From: Mariannaea sp. PMI_226
Taxonomy: Eukaryota; Ascomycota; Sordariomycetes; Hypocreales; Nectriaceae
Direction of reading: 5' to 3'
Length of the DNA stretch: 64,000 nucleotides
Assembly: GCA_024336345.1 (NCBI GenBank)
Contig: JANFOG010000006.1
Coordinates: 1,178,001-1,242,000, forward strand
The notes under the pieces are model-generated. The model saw only the letters and a program-made list of their open reading frames with translations, was not told where the DNA came from and ran no database searches. The translations under genes and the position numbers were made by a program. Shown piece after piece: positions 10,973 through 23,917 of this stretch; positions within the stretch are counted from its first letter, which is position 1, and every line of letters starts with the position of its first letter.

Positions 10973-12763
10973 ATGGCTGCTCCGACTCAAACTCAACCTC
11001 GACAGACGGCGCGCATAGAAGGCGCCGAGGACGAGATTTTCGGATATCGCATCCATGTTAGCTGCGACTGATGCATCTTGTCTAGGTGTAGGCGTCTGCT
11101 AACGAGGCGCCAATAGGTATCGACCAAGTATCTTGACATCACCCGACAGAAGCTCGAGTTGACTCGGCTTCCGCATGAACCCCGCTCCCAAGATTGGTGG
11201 GAGCCCAAGCCCCAGGTTGAGTCGTTGATTGACTACTGGTGAGTACAAAATTTGCCTGTCTGCCGTTCGGAATGGAGTATCAAATTGTCTTTCTATGCTA
11301 ACTGATCCCACAGGCAGGAGCATTATTCGTGGCATCAACATGAAGAGAGGTTCAATAACACGGTGCCTCAGTTTCGCACCGGTTTCCTGGCCCCTCCGAC
11401 ATCAACACAGGTGCGGATTCACTTCGTTCACGCCCGTTCACCACATCCGAACGCAGTTCCTTTACTTTTGATACCGCCATTTCCCCTCACCAACTTATCT
11501 CTGGTCCATCTCATTCCCCTCGCCACCAATCCTTTGGATCCGGTAACACAGCAACCATTCCACCTGGTGATGCCAGCCCTGCCTGGCCTGGGCTTCAGTG
11601 ACCCCTTGCCCCCTACAGCACCGCCCATCTCTACTACGGGGGAAATGTTGGATGGCATGATGAAGAGATTGGGATATCCGCGCTATCTGGCAACGAACTC
11701 TGGCGCAGCGTCAATGTCGCCCTCCTTGATCGATTGGCGAATCATGAAACACATATCCCAGCATTACCCGGACTCTTGCTTGGGCACGCATCTCATCTCG
11801 CCTCCTTTAACTTCTCCAACATTTGGCGAGTCGGCAGGCGAATGGACAAAATGGACACTAGCTCGCATGTTCAGCTCTCCTGTCCTAGGATACTCGAAAG
11901 AAGATTTTTCTGCAGTCCAGAAACGTAAGAAGTCCAAATCGGAGGATAAATCGGCAACTTCGCGACTCGTTCAACTTAGTGGCGCAGACTATGAGCCAAA
12001 TACGCCGTCCTATGCTTTGTGCGACTCCCCCACGGGATTATTGCTGTATGTCATGAAAATTCTGCGAACTCTTAGCCCAAAGAAGGAACTAAAGCCAGAC
12101 GATATCATCACTTTGACCCAGCTGGTATGGCTTCCAGGTCCTGAGGCAGCCTTGAGGTTCTGGTCACTCTGCACATCTCAAATCGAGCCAATCGAAACTA
12201 CGAAGCCAAAACGCAAGCCCAAAGTCGCTGTGACTGTCTTCCTGGATAACGAGGACCAATCGGAGCAGAAAAAGGCGCTGCCCCAACCAGCATATAGCCC
12301 TTACTCCTGTCCCAGCTGGGCGAGGAAGGAATTCACCGTGGTTCACTCGACCCGAGTGGCAGGAAGAGCTGGGTTTCTATCGTGGGATCGCCCAGAGATT
12401 ATCATGGATGGTGTCCGGGGGCTTGCCAAGGCGGTTCTTTCTGTGGATAATCGTATGCAACGATTGAGCCAATCTGGCGCCATCCCATCTCCTCAGATTA
12501 TTCCTGAGGGTGAGGGCTCAACGCCGCCAGGGGCACCACTCACAGGAACAACAGCACGGAATTCAGCTGCCACAACGGTTCAGCCAACTTCAACACCGCC
12601 AGGCAAAACGCCCTCGTCATCTGCCACCAGAAGGGCTGCTGCGCAAAGTGGTCAGCTCGCTGTTGGTCCTCAGCTTGCAGGCGGTGCACCACGAAATCCG
12701 AGGAGGACCTCTCCAAGAGCTGGAAACGCCCAGCGACAGAACTTGGTGTCGGTACATGAGTAA
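10973..12763 (+). CDS. Epoxide hydrolase-fold protein, probably catalytically dead
   Basis: Exons 10973-11056, 11117-11238 and 11314-12763 encode 551 residues. The N-terminus is an epoxide-hydrolase N-terminal (EHN) domain: FGYRIHVSTKYLDITRQKLELTRLP, then DWWEPKPQVESLIDYW, then RFNNTVPQFRT...VRIHFVHARSPHPNA. An alpha/beta-hydrolase domain follows, with the family landmark MPALPGLGFSDPLPP. The catalytic motifs do not match. The HGWP oxyanion motif reads PPFP (residues 123-126). The GGDWG nucleophile elbow reads NSGAAS, with Gly199 at the Asp position. The GGHF histidine motif reads RAGF, with Gly422 at the His position. Lys-rich clusters (QKRKKSKSEDK, KPKRKPK) interrupt the domain. The last 100 residues are Ser/Thr/Pro/Ala-rich. 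The family acts on epoxides, but this member is best read as a pseudoenzyme; its role is unknown. The frame is intact and intron signals are normal, so it looks expressed rather than decayed. Confidence 0.8.
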
Positions 12764-13591
12764 TTAATCATTTAATGGTTAACGAATTCTATATACTCAT
12801 CTTCAATTGGGCTAACTACATGGGATGGATATATTTATGTGTTATGATGCAGCAGATTGGCCTGGCGTCCCAGAACCAGGTGACTTTGTAAATGGACGGG
12901 AGGAGCAAGTCTATAGCGATTAGAAATCGAAGAAAATTGGGATGGTAATGTCGAGCATTATTATTTAGAAGAAAATTTGATTTTACAGGCATCCTTTTCC
13001 ATAGCTGATAATGTTCACTCTGTCTTTATGTCTTTACCAATTTTATCAACTTACACCATTTCAATCCAATTAGAACTTCAATCCTACAAATTTGGTGCAG
13101 AAAAGTAGAGACTTGCCAAGATGCTAACGATATATTATCCATAATCTTCAGATCCAATTAGACTACATGTATGGAGTATTGCTAGTCGATTGATTTGCTT
13201 TTTATTTTTCATTGCCAGAGGAATGTGGTCGTTGACCTGAGGGTGGCAGGTTGACAAGCCGCGTGTGGTCTGTGTGCCAGTCGCCATCCCACAGAGCTCC
13301 TCAGGTACAGTCCAGCTTAGTCCCCACGTCAGTTAATCTCCTCCCAACTGGCGATGGGCCATCGAAGCTTCAGCATCCCACCTCTCTCATCAACCCATAT
13401 TAACCAGGAACTGGCTTGCAAGTAGGTCATTCACTGGTTCGCGCCACCGATTCGATCTCTCCCGACTACGTTTCCCCTTTCGCACGCGAATTTCCGACTA
13501 CGCCTGGATATCAACAGATCCCCTCGTTCCCACGTTTGGCGACAATGCCCCCCCAGTTAACCCACGTCTCTTGACCAGCTTCATTCCAACA
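12764..13591. other. Intergenic: upstream of SEC8
   Basis: No gene or clear element seen. The 3' part (13400-13590) is pyrimidine-rich, as usual for a fungal leader. An in-frame TTG at 13571 lies upstream of the first ATG and was not chosen as the start. Confidence 0.55.
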
Positions 13592-16500
13592 ATGTCCAAC
13601 CGGTACGGCCAGTCCTACCGTGACGGCAACGGCTACGGAAACTTTGGCCGGTCCGTCGACGACTTCCCCTCCTCCTTCCAAGAAAGCAGCAGCTATGGCA
13701 GCGACCGGTACGGAACACCGCCGGCTCTTCAGCCCCATGCTAGGCCTCCCCCGAGCCAGCGCTCCATGCCTTCGCGAAACCGAGTCCAAGAAACGAATGC
13801 CGAGCGACAGATCACGCAGGTTCTTGAGCATATCAAGGCTGAATGGCCAGCCATGTGCAAGGATGACTGCGTCCCCGTACAGCTCGCGCTGCAGCTTCTA
13901 GACAACAGCTCCGTTGGTCGAGCGCACGATTATGGCAAGTTTCAGCAGACTCATTCGTATCTGCAGGAGTCTCTGAAAGGTATCGTCCATGAGCACCATC
14001 AAGGGTTCAACAGTTCTATCGGTACCTTCCACAAGATTCAGGGCAGCATCCAAGCGTCCCAGAAACGAGTGCGTGCACTCAAGGAGTCTCTTTCCAATTC
14101 CAAGGTCAGCCTGTGTTCCACAGATCTAGAGCTCAAGAAGCTCTCCAAGACGTCCCAGGAGTATGACGAATTGCTCCAGCTTCTCAATGAGTTGGATGAT
14201 TTGCGGGCGGTACCCGATCAGCTCGAAGCTCGAATATCTGAGAAGCGCTTCTTGACAGCTGTTGAGGTGCTGCAGAATGCTCTACGGAAACTTCGAAGAC
14301 CAGAACTGGATACCATCGGTGCGCTCGGCGATCTTAGAAACTACCTCTCAAACCAAGAGACTGCTTTAATGGACATTCTGGTCGAGGAACTTCATGAGCA
14401 TCTATACCTGAAGTCGCCATACTGTCAAGAGAGGTGGCAAAGTCTTGCAAAGGCACAAGGTGCTTTCAACGAAAACTACAGTGGTGCAGGCGCAATAAGC
14501 CCGTTTTACACCATCCTCGAGACCATCGACGTTGAAAAGACCGTCAGCGAGGACCCTATGAAGAATCCCGAGAGTGACACCTTCTATTATATTGCGTTGT
14601 TGGTGGAATCACTGAACAAACTTGGACGGTTACAAAATGCTGTCGAAACTTTGAAGCAACGATTACCAGTTGAGCTCTTTGGAATCGTAAACGAAACCAT
14701 CAACGAAGTGGACCAGCGCCATGCAAGCTCCCTCCGAGGCGGGTCAGTCAAGGGCGACGGTCTGCACGTGTATGGCACCCGGGAGACCCAGTTGCGAGCA
14801 GACGTTATCTATGATCTGCTTTGGACGCTCTATGGCAAGTTTGAGGCCATCAGTGAGGGCCATCGTGTCTTCCATGAATCTATCAAAGTTCTTATCCGCC
14901 GTGAAGGAGCTGGTAACAACAGCGTCCTTTTGGGCAGTTTCAAAGAGCTGTGGAATCTCTACCAGAATGAGATCCGATCACTTTTGCATAACTACGTCAC
15001 AACAGAAGCGGATGTATATCAATTTGATTCCCCCAACCCCAACGCCATGAATGGCAAAAAGGATGCGATGCGCGAGCATCTGTTCAAATTTGCTGAAACA
15101 GATGCCAAGTCTACTGACATAGCAACGGAATTTGATGCTCTGGAAGGAATTATTCAGGCAGCTGTTCCAGGCCTTGGTAGCCGAAAGAGCGATAAAAAGA
15201 ACCGTCTGGCTTATGACGGTGTGAGGAGGGATGGTCCGTCAGGCTACGGAACAACCCAACAAACACTTGGTTCGTACAAATCTCTGGTAGAGCCGAGTGT
15301 CTTTAACATGAGTCTCCTGCTGCCACCTACGTTGGTATTTCTTCAGAGGCTCAAGGACATTGTGCCCCCCGGCTCAGATTTGGCTGCTAGCACGTTGACC
15401 ACATTCTTGGATAACTTTCTTGTCAACGTGTTCCAGCCACAGCTGGATGAGACCTTGGCCAAGCTCAGTGACACTGTCTTTGGAGAAGCAGAAGCTTTTA
15501 CGCAAGATCCAAATTGGAGCCATATGGCACGTCGACCAGTATTTCGCGGCACCACTGCCTTCTTTGAGGTTGTCACCGCATTCTGCCGCATGCTTGGTAC
15601 CATTCCACCCGATCAAGCTCTCAGCTCATTGATGGTGAATCAGATGAGGCGATACTATGATCGTTGCTTCGCCTGGTACAAGTCACTCGTTATTCAAGCT
15701 CAGGAGCAAGTAGTAGACCCGACAAATGCGAACTTGAGAGCCTCCGCACGCCTGTCTCTAGATGCTGGCGACGTTCAGGAGACAATGAAGAAGCTGTGGT
15801 CAGCTGACGAATTGGACTGGGAGGTGGTTGAGAAGGAGGTGCACCAATTGATTGACGTAACCAATGAGTCGCCCCTTGCGGCAAAGGATATCATTCAAGA
15901 TCGCGACTCAATCTCGTCGCTATGCTTGCTGTTCACTAGCTTGAAGTGGTTGGCAGTGAAAATCTCTGGTCTGAGGCACATTACTACGCACGAGACAGAC
16001 ACTTCAAGGCAGAATGTTCCTCGCCACTCCAGCCGACGATGGACCTTGATGAACGATCCTTCCAAGGCCAGCGGCGATCAAACTCCCGTCCAGTTGCCGT
16101 TGACACAGGAAACTGCCGCGTAAGTCTAAGCGTTTCATGAGTAGAAAATTAAACAAAGCTAACTGGAATAATAGGGCATTTGATGGGATCATCTCGTCAT
16201 TCGAGGACCTCGCTAGCACGGCCTTGTTGACCCTGCATATAGAAATTCGTTGCCGTATTATCCAGTCCCTCCATGTCGTTCTTTCGCCCAGCGTTGCGCC
16301 TTATCTTCTAGATCAGGACGTGAACGAGCCAGACCCGGAAATCTTGAGCCTCAACTCCGAGCTTGTCTCGTTTGATGAGACCGTCGTCAAGTACTTGCGA
16401 GACAAGGAGGTTGCTTTTATCCGCACCGGCCTTGGCCTCCTGGCCAATTGCTATCTCGTGAGCAACGCCAACATGACCTCCCCGATGAACGCTAAGGGCT

Positions 16501-16832
16501 GTGGGCGAATGCAACTCAACATCCTTGTTCTTCAACAAAATCTCAAGAACGTGGAGGAAGGTGTCGATCTAGCACGGGCTGCGAACTATTACTCTCTCTA
16601 CGACAAGGGACCAGATGCCATTGTAGAGAAGGCCCGTGAGAATAAGGAGAATCAGAGCGGAAGCAACAGTCGAGATGGCAAGGATAACTTCTCGTATGAC
16701 GAGCTCAAGGCGCTCATGGAGCTGTGCTACAGTGAGCAACTGGCGAATCCGGAACGTGGTATTTCATCGGCTGCAAAGCGTCAAATGGCAGATAAGCTAC
16801 TAGGGCTGAGTGAACATATGTGGCAGACTTAG
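13592..16832 (+). CDS. SEC8: Exocyst complex subunit SEC8
   Basis: Two exons, 13592-16119 and 16175-16832, encode 1061 residues, the usual Sec8/EXOC4 length in fungi. Sec8 is a core subunit of the octameric exocyst, which tethers secretory vesicles to the plasma membrane at growth sites such as hyphal tips. After a Gly/Ser/Tyr-rich start (MSNRYGQSYRDGNGYG), the Sec8 N-terminal helical domain covers about residues 70-250, with the diagnostic ISEKRFLTAVEVLQNALRKL and LVEELHEHLYLKSPYC. The long helical rods characteristic of CATCHR-family tethers continue to the end. The 55-nt intron has a GTAAGT donor, a GCTAAC branch site and an ATAATAG acceptor. Splicing keeps the frame and joins ETAA to AFDGIISSFEDLASTAL. 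Confidence in family is high; the start is the first ATG. Confidence 0.92.
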
Positions 16833-19800
16833 TTGACGAGGGGCAGGGTTGAGCTGTAGTGGTTTTTTGTCTTTCGAGGGATTAGAAGATGTCAAGCTAG
16901 GTGTATGGGTTACAAGTTGAAGGGTCGCATTCATGAGATGATATTATGAGTGCATGATATGGAGGAGGATGAGTCAAGTAGCATGGCGTAATGAGACGAT
17001 GCTTTACGGTCAAAGACTGAATATGACAACAAGAGAAGCATGTATATACGTATGTCTGTTTCTTCAAAATTATCAACAAGATAGCGTAGGAACGATAATT
17101 AATATCTGTGATGGTTTGATAGAACGAATCTCAGCTTTATATGGCATGATCCAAGATAACCAGTCGTTGCTTCAATATGATATTGACGACGCCGGCTAAA
17201 TGCCACATTGCTCATCAGTGTTTGACTCTTGATTGCTTTCTCATGGATGGTCAACTTTCTTTTACATGCCGTTGTTGGCTGAGTCAGCAAAGGGGCTGAA
17301 CAACCGCTGTCCATTGTGGTACTTACCAAAGTACGGTATGTGCCTTCGGTACATTTCGGTACAGATTAGTGCGCCTTAATTACTGTGTGCAGGGATGCAT
17401 GCCAGGGCAGAGGCTGATAATAAATTTTATAATTAAAAGCAAACATCATATGAAATAGCGTCGAGGGCAAGCTTGCTATGCGCGCACGATGTCATGATTC
17501 CTAGTGTTTATTATCATTGCATTGTCTACGTGGGCATAAAGGACCTCAAGGATAGTAACAGGAGCGGCACCCGGCACCGAATTGGTTGGGTTGCGATTGT
17601 TTGTTGTTATTGTTATTGTTTTGTTGTTGTTGACTTCTGTTACACACACACATCATCACAGTAACATCCGTATGGGCCGTGATTTGTCCAAGCTTGGTTG
17701 AACCCCCCTATAATCTATCAGAACCGCCCCATTCACACAGTACCTATAGGGCCATGTCTCGCGATTTTCCTCATTCCTGGGGACAGCAGACCCTGGGGGG
17801 CTTCGTTCAGAATCTCAGCCCAGCTGAGAAGGGGGGGGTTTCAGAAAGTGAGCTTAAATTCAGGCCATGATCTAGGGGCACAGTCTATTTTATCATACCC
17901 TTGCATATTCCACCCCAGATCCTCGAACGACGGGCCGGTTCGCGCGCACGCGTCGTTGCCGTTGGTGACACTTTTGACACCATCTCAGCCTCATTGGACC
18001 TGGAAAGAGAGATAGACACCTTCTGAATACGTAAATCGTGATACATGGAGTGATCGCTTTTGCCTTTCTCTTTTGTTTTTGTATGCTTGTGTATGCATGT
18101 GTGTGCTGTTTCTGTACGTCGTAAGTTCCGCCGTCGGCACGATTCGTTGGTTTTCTTGCCTTGCAAACGACTCCAAAATAACACTTGCTGTTTTCCTCAT
18201 GGAAAAATTGTTAGTCTGGACGCCTTATAGGTACATGCAGAACCTGGTTCCTCAACTAGGGTTTTTATTACATTGGTAGGTATGGTAGGTAGTACATCAA
18301 CAGTATTATATAAACTGCTTCCATAGCACAATTTATTGGCAAGGATTGGATGTCTAAATCTTGGTCGTAGCTTTCTCTCCTGCTGTTTGATCACACAGAC
18401 ACAAAAGGAAAACGATCATTGTGAATATTGCACCACATGGAAATGATTGCTTTTTCTTCTTAGCCAAACACATTCACACGCATATAATCATCTATATGTC
18501 ACAGCGGATGTATGTCCAGCATAAGTTAGCATCCCGTCATGCCCACTGTTAGTCCGAGTCCAACGATCCCACTAATGGAAGTAGTGGGCGGCCGGTAAAG
18601 CATCAACGTTAGGACATATTTCTGTATCTGCACATGTCCATTCAGACTCCATGCGTACGTGGTTGGTGCTGTGCTCCGTTCCTTGCATGAGTCCGTGTGG
18701 TAACTCACACAGTCAACAAATGGTGGGTTCGAATGGTCTGTGTGTCAGTGTGTGTCAGCACACAAAAGCTGGCGTGGATCGTCCCCCGTCGATGCGAAAC
18801 ACGCAAAATAATGACTAGTCAATGAGCCAAAGCCGGACAAGAGTGAAGAATGGATGAGAGTGCGGAGCACAACGTAGTATTTAATCTGCAGTAGTACAAT
18901 TCAGGTACATACTATACGCGGCATAACCGAGTAGTCGCATCCAGTGCTTCACTAAAAGCTGAAGCTTGTAAGGGATAGCTTGAGCAGTGGTAGACTAAGT
19001 TATCAAGTGGTCTAGCAAAATCAAATCGACGTTCACAAACCCCGGTTATGATGAGGTTTAATTTCTTGGCCGCCCTTCAATACCAATTGGAGGACCAGTA
19101 GAGTCCTTTTTATCACGTTCTATACCAGAATTGTCATCAGTATCAGTAGAACCAGTTCTGTTGACACCGGCTTTCACCTAGGTAGGTAGCCGGTGTCTCA
19201 CTTGGCTGGCAGCGAGGTGGCATAGCTAAAAAGGGTAACCTGTACCGGCCGACCAAAAAGAAAAAAAAAACTCGACTGTTTCCATCGGTGGGAAGCATTT
19301 CGATCAAATCTTTATACGAACTGGAGAGATATGGTAATAGAAACTGATATTCCAGAACAAGTTTCGAAAATGCAGTTGACTGCCTTTGTGTATTCAACTA
19401 CAGTCTCGATATTGACCCTCAATAACACTAGGTTTGCAGGAATCCACAGGAATGATTCATCCTCACTTGATAACCTTTCGCCCTATCTGTCAATTTCTGT
19501 CCATAACAAAGAAGAAAAGTGGACGATGGTGTAAGTCGAGGTGCCTCCCTCTCAAATGAAAGAAAACGACCATATGCGGGGGGTGCCTGGGCGCCTGCAT
19601 GAATCATGTGTCATAGGTGATGAGGAATCTGAAATGCATAGTCTAAGTACTATCCGATATATACGGTTACGATATGATTAGTGGTATAAGATAGAAATGC
19701 CTTACCAAGATAGATCAGTACGTAGAACGCATGCTCCGCCGGCGAAACTGGGTAATGCTCTGTAGGCAGATTGTGAAGACTGTGCCGTAATCCTTCTTCA

Positions 19801-21022
19801 CGCTTCTTCCTACATTTGTTTTCCCTGTTCAGTGCTCTTGGCCTTTTCCTTTTCGTGAACCACGTACAATTATTATACAATGTATTCCATGGCCAGCCTT
19901 CGAATTATTAGGTTTATTAGGTGGTAGTTATAAATAAACAAAAGCCATCCGCACACGTCCTAAAATAGGGGAAAGATGAACCATGCCATGGTACGGAGTA
20001 CAGGTTACAAGGTGTATGGAGCACAGTGTATTCTCCCCCTTTCTTGACTCCGCATCTGCCTGCCTGGCGTAATTATCCTTTCAGGGGCAGTCCTCAGTGG
20101 AGCGTCCACTAAAAAATTCCATAGCCCTCTGCGGAGACTCGTTTTACTAAGATGTTGTAGGTACAATGTACGTGCCTGGCTCGGATGCACCCACGTACCG
20201 CATCTCCATCTGTTGATTTGACTGACAGGGGTCCCTTCTCACACACAGTCTCACTCTCCCTCCTCTTCTCCTTGTTGGTGTTGGCTCCTGGCTGGCTCTG
20301 ATTCTGATTCTGGATTTGGCTGCCCATCCATTCATCATCCATGATCCTTTCTCAAATCTCAACCGCTCTCTCATACTCCCTCTCATCGAATCCTTTTGCG
20401 CCAGGGCCATTGGGTCACGCTCACAATTAACCCAGGCTGTCCTGATTTCGCCAGCGCCCGTCTCTCTCATCGCAACACCATTCTCCTTTCTTCTTCACGC
20501 TGTCATTCCTTCAACTCTGCGTTTGTGTCTCTCTCCCTTCCTGATCGCAAAAAAAAACAAAGCCGCCCATCGTTAGGAGAGAGTGGGAAAGAAAAAAAAA
20601 CAGACAGGTAAGTTAATTCCACCAACAAGCAACCCACACACAAGCACACCTCTCTCATCCCCGGAGACCCCACGCGTCCGAGCGGTCCAAAAGCCACCTC
20701 ATCCCTCGTCCCTCTTTCTTCTCTTGCACCTTCCAGAGCCCCATTCCCCTGGATTCTCGAAGAACAGAAGCGCAGCGAATGCCCATTCATCGTCGGCGCT
20801 TCTCCCCGTGACTTTTTGACACACGAACCAAATCAACACTGTTACTCGCGACCGCGACTTCGTCTTTCCCTCCTCGAGCCCTCCATTCCCCTTTTTCTTT
20901 AAACTTCGCAATACATTCATTTGAACGGCTCACTCATTTGTTCAATTACTTGCGATAGACTTACGGCCCTCCCCCTTTGAATCGCTGTCGCTTCTGGCCC
21001 GGAGGCCCCTGTCGCCGTCACC
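16833..21022. other. Long intergenic region between SEC8 and KNR4
   Basis: This 4.2-kb stretch has no supported gene; all ORFs are under 110 codons and show no domain. Contents seen: several CGGTAC copies at 17331-17366, a TTG/TTATTG repeat at about 17600-17633, TGTGTGTCA repeats near 18740, AGGTAGGTA motifs near 18280 and 19180, and the palindromic core TACGGAGTA at 19992-20000. From about 20240 the sequence becomes pyrimidine-rich (TCTC, CCCTC), which suggests a long KNR4 promoter and 5' leader. Confidence 0.5.
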
Positions 21023-22771
21023 ATGGCCTCGTAAGTCACCACCTCCATCAGCTCCCTCCCTTTTTTGCACTTTGGCTTGATGTCCATCTCAAATGCACTC
21101 TGCGCATGACTTGGCTACTCGTCAGCTTACGCGCGCTGTTATTAACAATGTTGTCACTTTAGCCTCAGCTCTTCTCTCCGTTCAATCTGGCATGCTATGA
21201 CCAGCAATGATAGGCGTACGCGAATTCCACCTCAAAATTACCCATCTGTCTACCCACTAACGCATTTATTTATCTGTGCAGATTCAACTTTCGATTCCCC
21301 CTATCGCACTGGCCGCCACGTTCCGCTGCAGAATGGACGCAGTGATATCATGACTGGTGTGGCCACAGCCTCCGACTCAAGGAACGACGTCACCTCCCCC
21401 TACTCCGATGAGTCTGGCCGCGCATCTCCTGCCAACGGCGCCGCAGCATACACTTCCAATGCCCCTTCGAACAACACTCCTTACACTCCTGGTCAAAGAG
21501 GAGCTTCTGCGCGAAAGGCAGGCCAGGGCGACGGGTTTGAGGTTCAGAACCAAGGCGATGTGCAGATGCAGAGTTTCCAGGATGGCCTCCCTCCACCACC
21601 CCCAGTAGCCCACTCCTGGAGAAGAATAGATGCGTGGGCCGATGAGAACTATCCCGAGCTATTCGACCAACTTTGCGAAGGAGCTACCAATAACGATCTG
21701 AACGAACTGGAGCATCAACTCGACCTCTCACTTCCCCAGGATGTCCGAGATTCTTTGATGGTTCATGATGGTCAAGAACGAGGAGGAATGCCTACTGGGA
21801 TTATTTTTGGTTCGATGTTGATGGACTGTGAAGAAATTGTGCAAGAGTGGGAAAATTGGAGGAAGGTCAATCACCAGTACTTGCTAGAAGCCGCTGCGAA
21901 AGCTCCCTCCAAACCCTCTCCTGGTAGCAGTGAGGCATCTTCGTCAAAACAGAGTGGTGCCGCCAACCAGAACCCCGGCGCCTGGCGACAAGATCTCATG
22001 AATCGCCAGGATTGCGTCCCTCCCAATGCTGTTCAAAAGGTCTATGCGCATCCAGGCTGGGTTCCGTTGGTTCGAGATTGGGGCGGTAATAACTTGGCTG
22101 TTGATCTAGCTCCTGGCCCTGGCGGCCACTGGGGTCAAATCATTCTGTTTGGTCGCGACTATGATACCAAATACGTTGTGGCTCGCTCATGGTCAGCTCT
22201 CCTTGCTGTCGTTGCCGATGATCTCAACAGTGGCAAGTGGTTTGTGGACGAAGACACCAACGAGCTCAAGCTACGAGAGTTCAAGGAGACGCGGGTTGAG
22301 CCCTCCTATTTCAATATTCTGCGATGGAGAATGGATCAGAAGTATGGACGACGGGCTAACAACCGGAAATCTATGGCTGCCCGCGGGAAGTCCAGCTCAC
22401 CGCTCGGCTCTCGTTCCTCATCACCTTACAGTGAGTCTGGCGATGGCCGTGGCCGATCGATGCAACGCTTGAGCGGTTCTTCTCCTCTGACGAGCCCCAT
22501 GCGGCCCCCATACGGGAAGATGACATCTTTGAGCAGAGTAACTGAAGAAGCAAACGCTCCTGAGCTTGCCAGCGGCATCATCCAACCTGAGACGCTCGTC
22601 GAGGTCGAGGAGCCTCAAGAAGAGGACGAAATCAAGGTACCCAAGGTCAGAACCTTGGCCCGAGTGGAGTCAGACCTCATCAAGCTCAAGGACAAGGACG
22701 TGGATTCGCCAAAAGCAAATGGGAAACAACCAGACGCAACAGAAGGAGCAATGAAGACAATTGAAATCTAG
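21023..22771 (+). CDS. KNR4: KNR4/SMI1 cell-wall synthesis regulator
   Basis: Three coding exons: 21023-21030 (only 8 nt), 21163-21215 and 21282-22771, giving 516 residues. Knr4/Smi1 (Neurospora GS-1) coordinates cell-wall glucan synthesis with the cell-integrity MAP kinase and calcineurin pathways. Splicing gives MASLSSSLRSIWHAMTSNDR followed by STFDSPYRTGR, matching the conserved N-terminus of GS-1-type proteins. This fixes the tiny first exon and its strong start context (CACCATGG). The SMI1/KNR4 globular domain spans about residues 130-370: WRRIDAWADENYPELFDQL, LMVHDGQERGG, GIIFGSMLMDCEEI, GWVPLVRDWGGNNLAVDL and VARSWSALLA. Both tails are low-complexity and Ser/Pro-rich, as in the family, where they are disordered partner-binding arms. 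Without the 5' exon, the protein would be called from an internal ATG such as 21350. Confidence 0.88.
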
Positions 22772-23489
22772 AGCGAGCTATAAGACGGGAGGAGACAGTA
22801 TCGAGTATTTATTGAGAGCAACAACGAGCGCACGAGAGGACTGGCATACGACGATGGCACGAAACTCTATTAATTTTCCGCGAAGCTCCGCAAAGAGGCA
22901 ACTCTCACATGGGTAAACACATTTCAGGCGTTGCGGGCGTGTCAAACACGCAGGGAGGAATCTGCCTTTGTTTCTATTATAATTGTGTATTTTATTTTTC
23001 TCTTTCCATTTCCTAGGGGTGAGGTTTGGGTTGATGGAATTGGCTCCTTGCCCGGAAGCGGCACCAGCAGTACCTGGGGTTAGAATAGTGGCATCCGGTA
23101 CGCGTTGAAATACCATACAAGCTCTCCTACTCTGTGTCCGATTGATTTCTTTGTTTTGTGTGTGCTTGTCTGTTGACGTGGAAGGCCTAGGTTAGACAGT
23201 CAGATATGAGAAGCAGGACCAGAGAAACAAGGCAAGCCGGATGGATTGCTGGTTGAAAAGAAACAGGGAAAAAACAAAGAGACGATCTTGTGCCTGATGG
23301 GAAAAGAAGAGCGGGCGTAATTTAACCGAATACCACCGTGGTTTGGACAAATCAAAAATCGAGCCGTTGAATGAACCCTGGTATGTATGCATTATATCTT
23401 GCTTTCTATCGCGGCAACAATAACCGCGCCGTGCAGTTTTCCTTCTTTGTCACCCAATATGGCTCTAAGTGCAAGGAGGAAACCCTCCC

Positions 23490-23507
23490 AAAAAAAAAAA
23501 AAAAAAA
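23490..23507. repeat. Poly(A) run, 18 bases
   Basis: Uninterrupted A run in the region between KNR4 and the DUF3433 gene. No target-site duplication or retroelement sequence was seen around it. Confidence 0.9.
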
Positions 23508-23903
23508 CAGGCACAAGGCCATGGAGCTTGACTGATGACGATGACTTATGTCACACAACACAACAAGTGCAATGTGGCGCGCAGCCACCATGCACGACAC
23601 GCGTGATGGTGCGGTAATGGTGTAACGAACGCTGTGAGTTGGGGGCTGTTGATTGGCCTCTTCGGGACGACCCATCGACGGACGTGGTGTTCGGGGGGCG
23701 GAAAATCGGCAGTTACTGGTGTGGTGGTACGGAGCGTGCGTATTTCCGTTGACGTTTTGTGGTAGCATGTTATGCTGTGCTGTAGGGTAGGTCCGTTGGA
23801 GGAGTTGGGTCTTGTCAGTCTCTGTAGGTTATATCATCGTAGGAGTAAACAGTGAGTGTGTGCTTGCATCATGGCTCATGAGATAATAATTGGTGTGATG
23901 TAG

Positions 23904-23917
23904 TTTTTTTTTTTTTT
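23904..23917. repeat. Poly(T) run, 14 bases
   Basis: Uninterrupted T run in intergenic DNA. Such T tracts commonly mark nucleosome-poor promoter DNA in fungi. Confidence 0.9.

Noticed and set aside
13571..13591. In-frame upstream start of SEC8 giving MTSFIPT
   Set aside because: The codon is TTG; the first ATG at 13592 begins the expected N-terminus.
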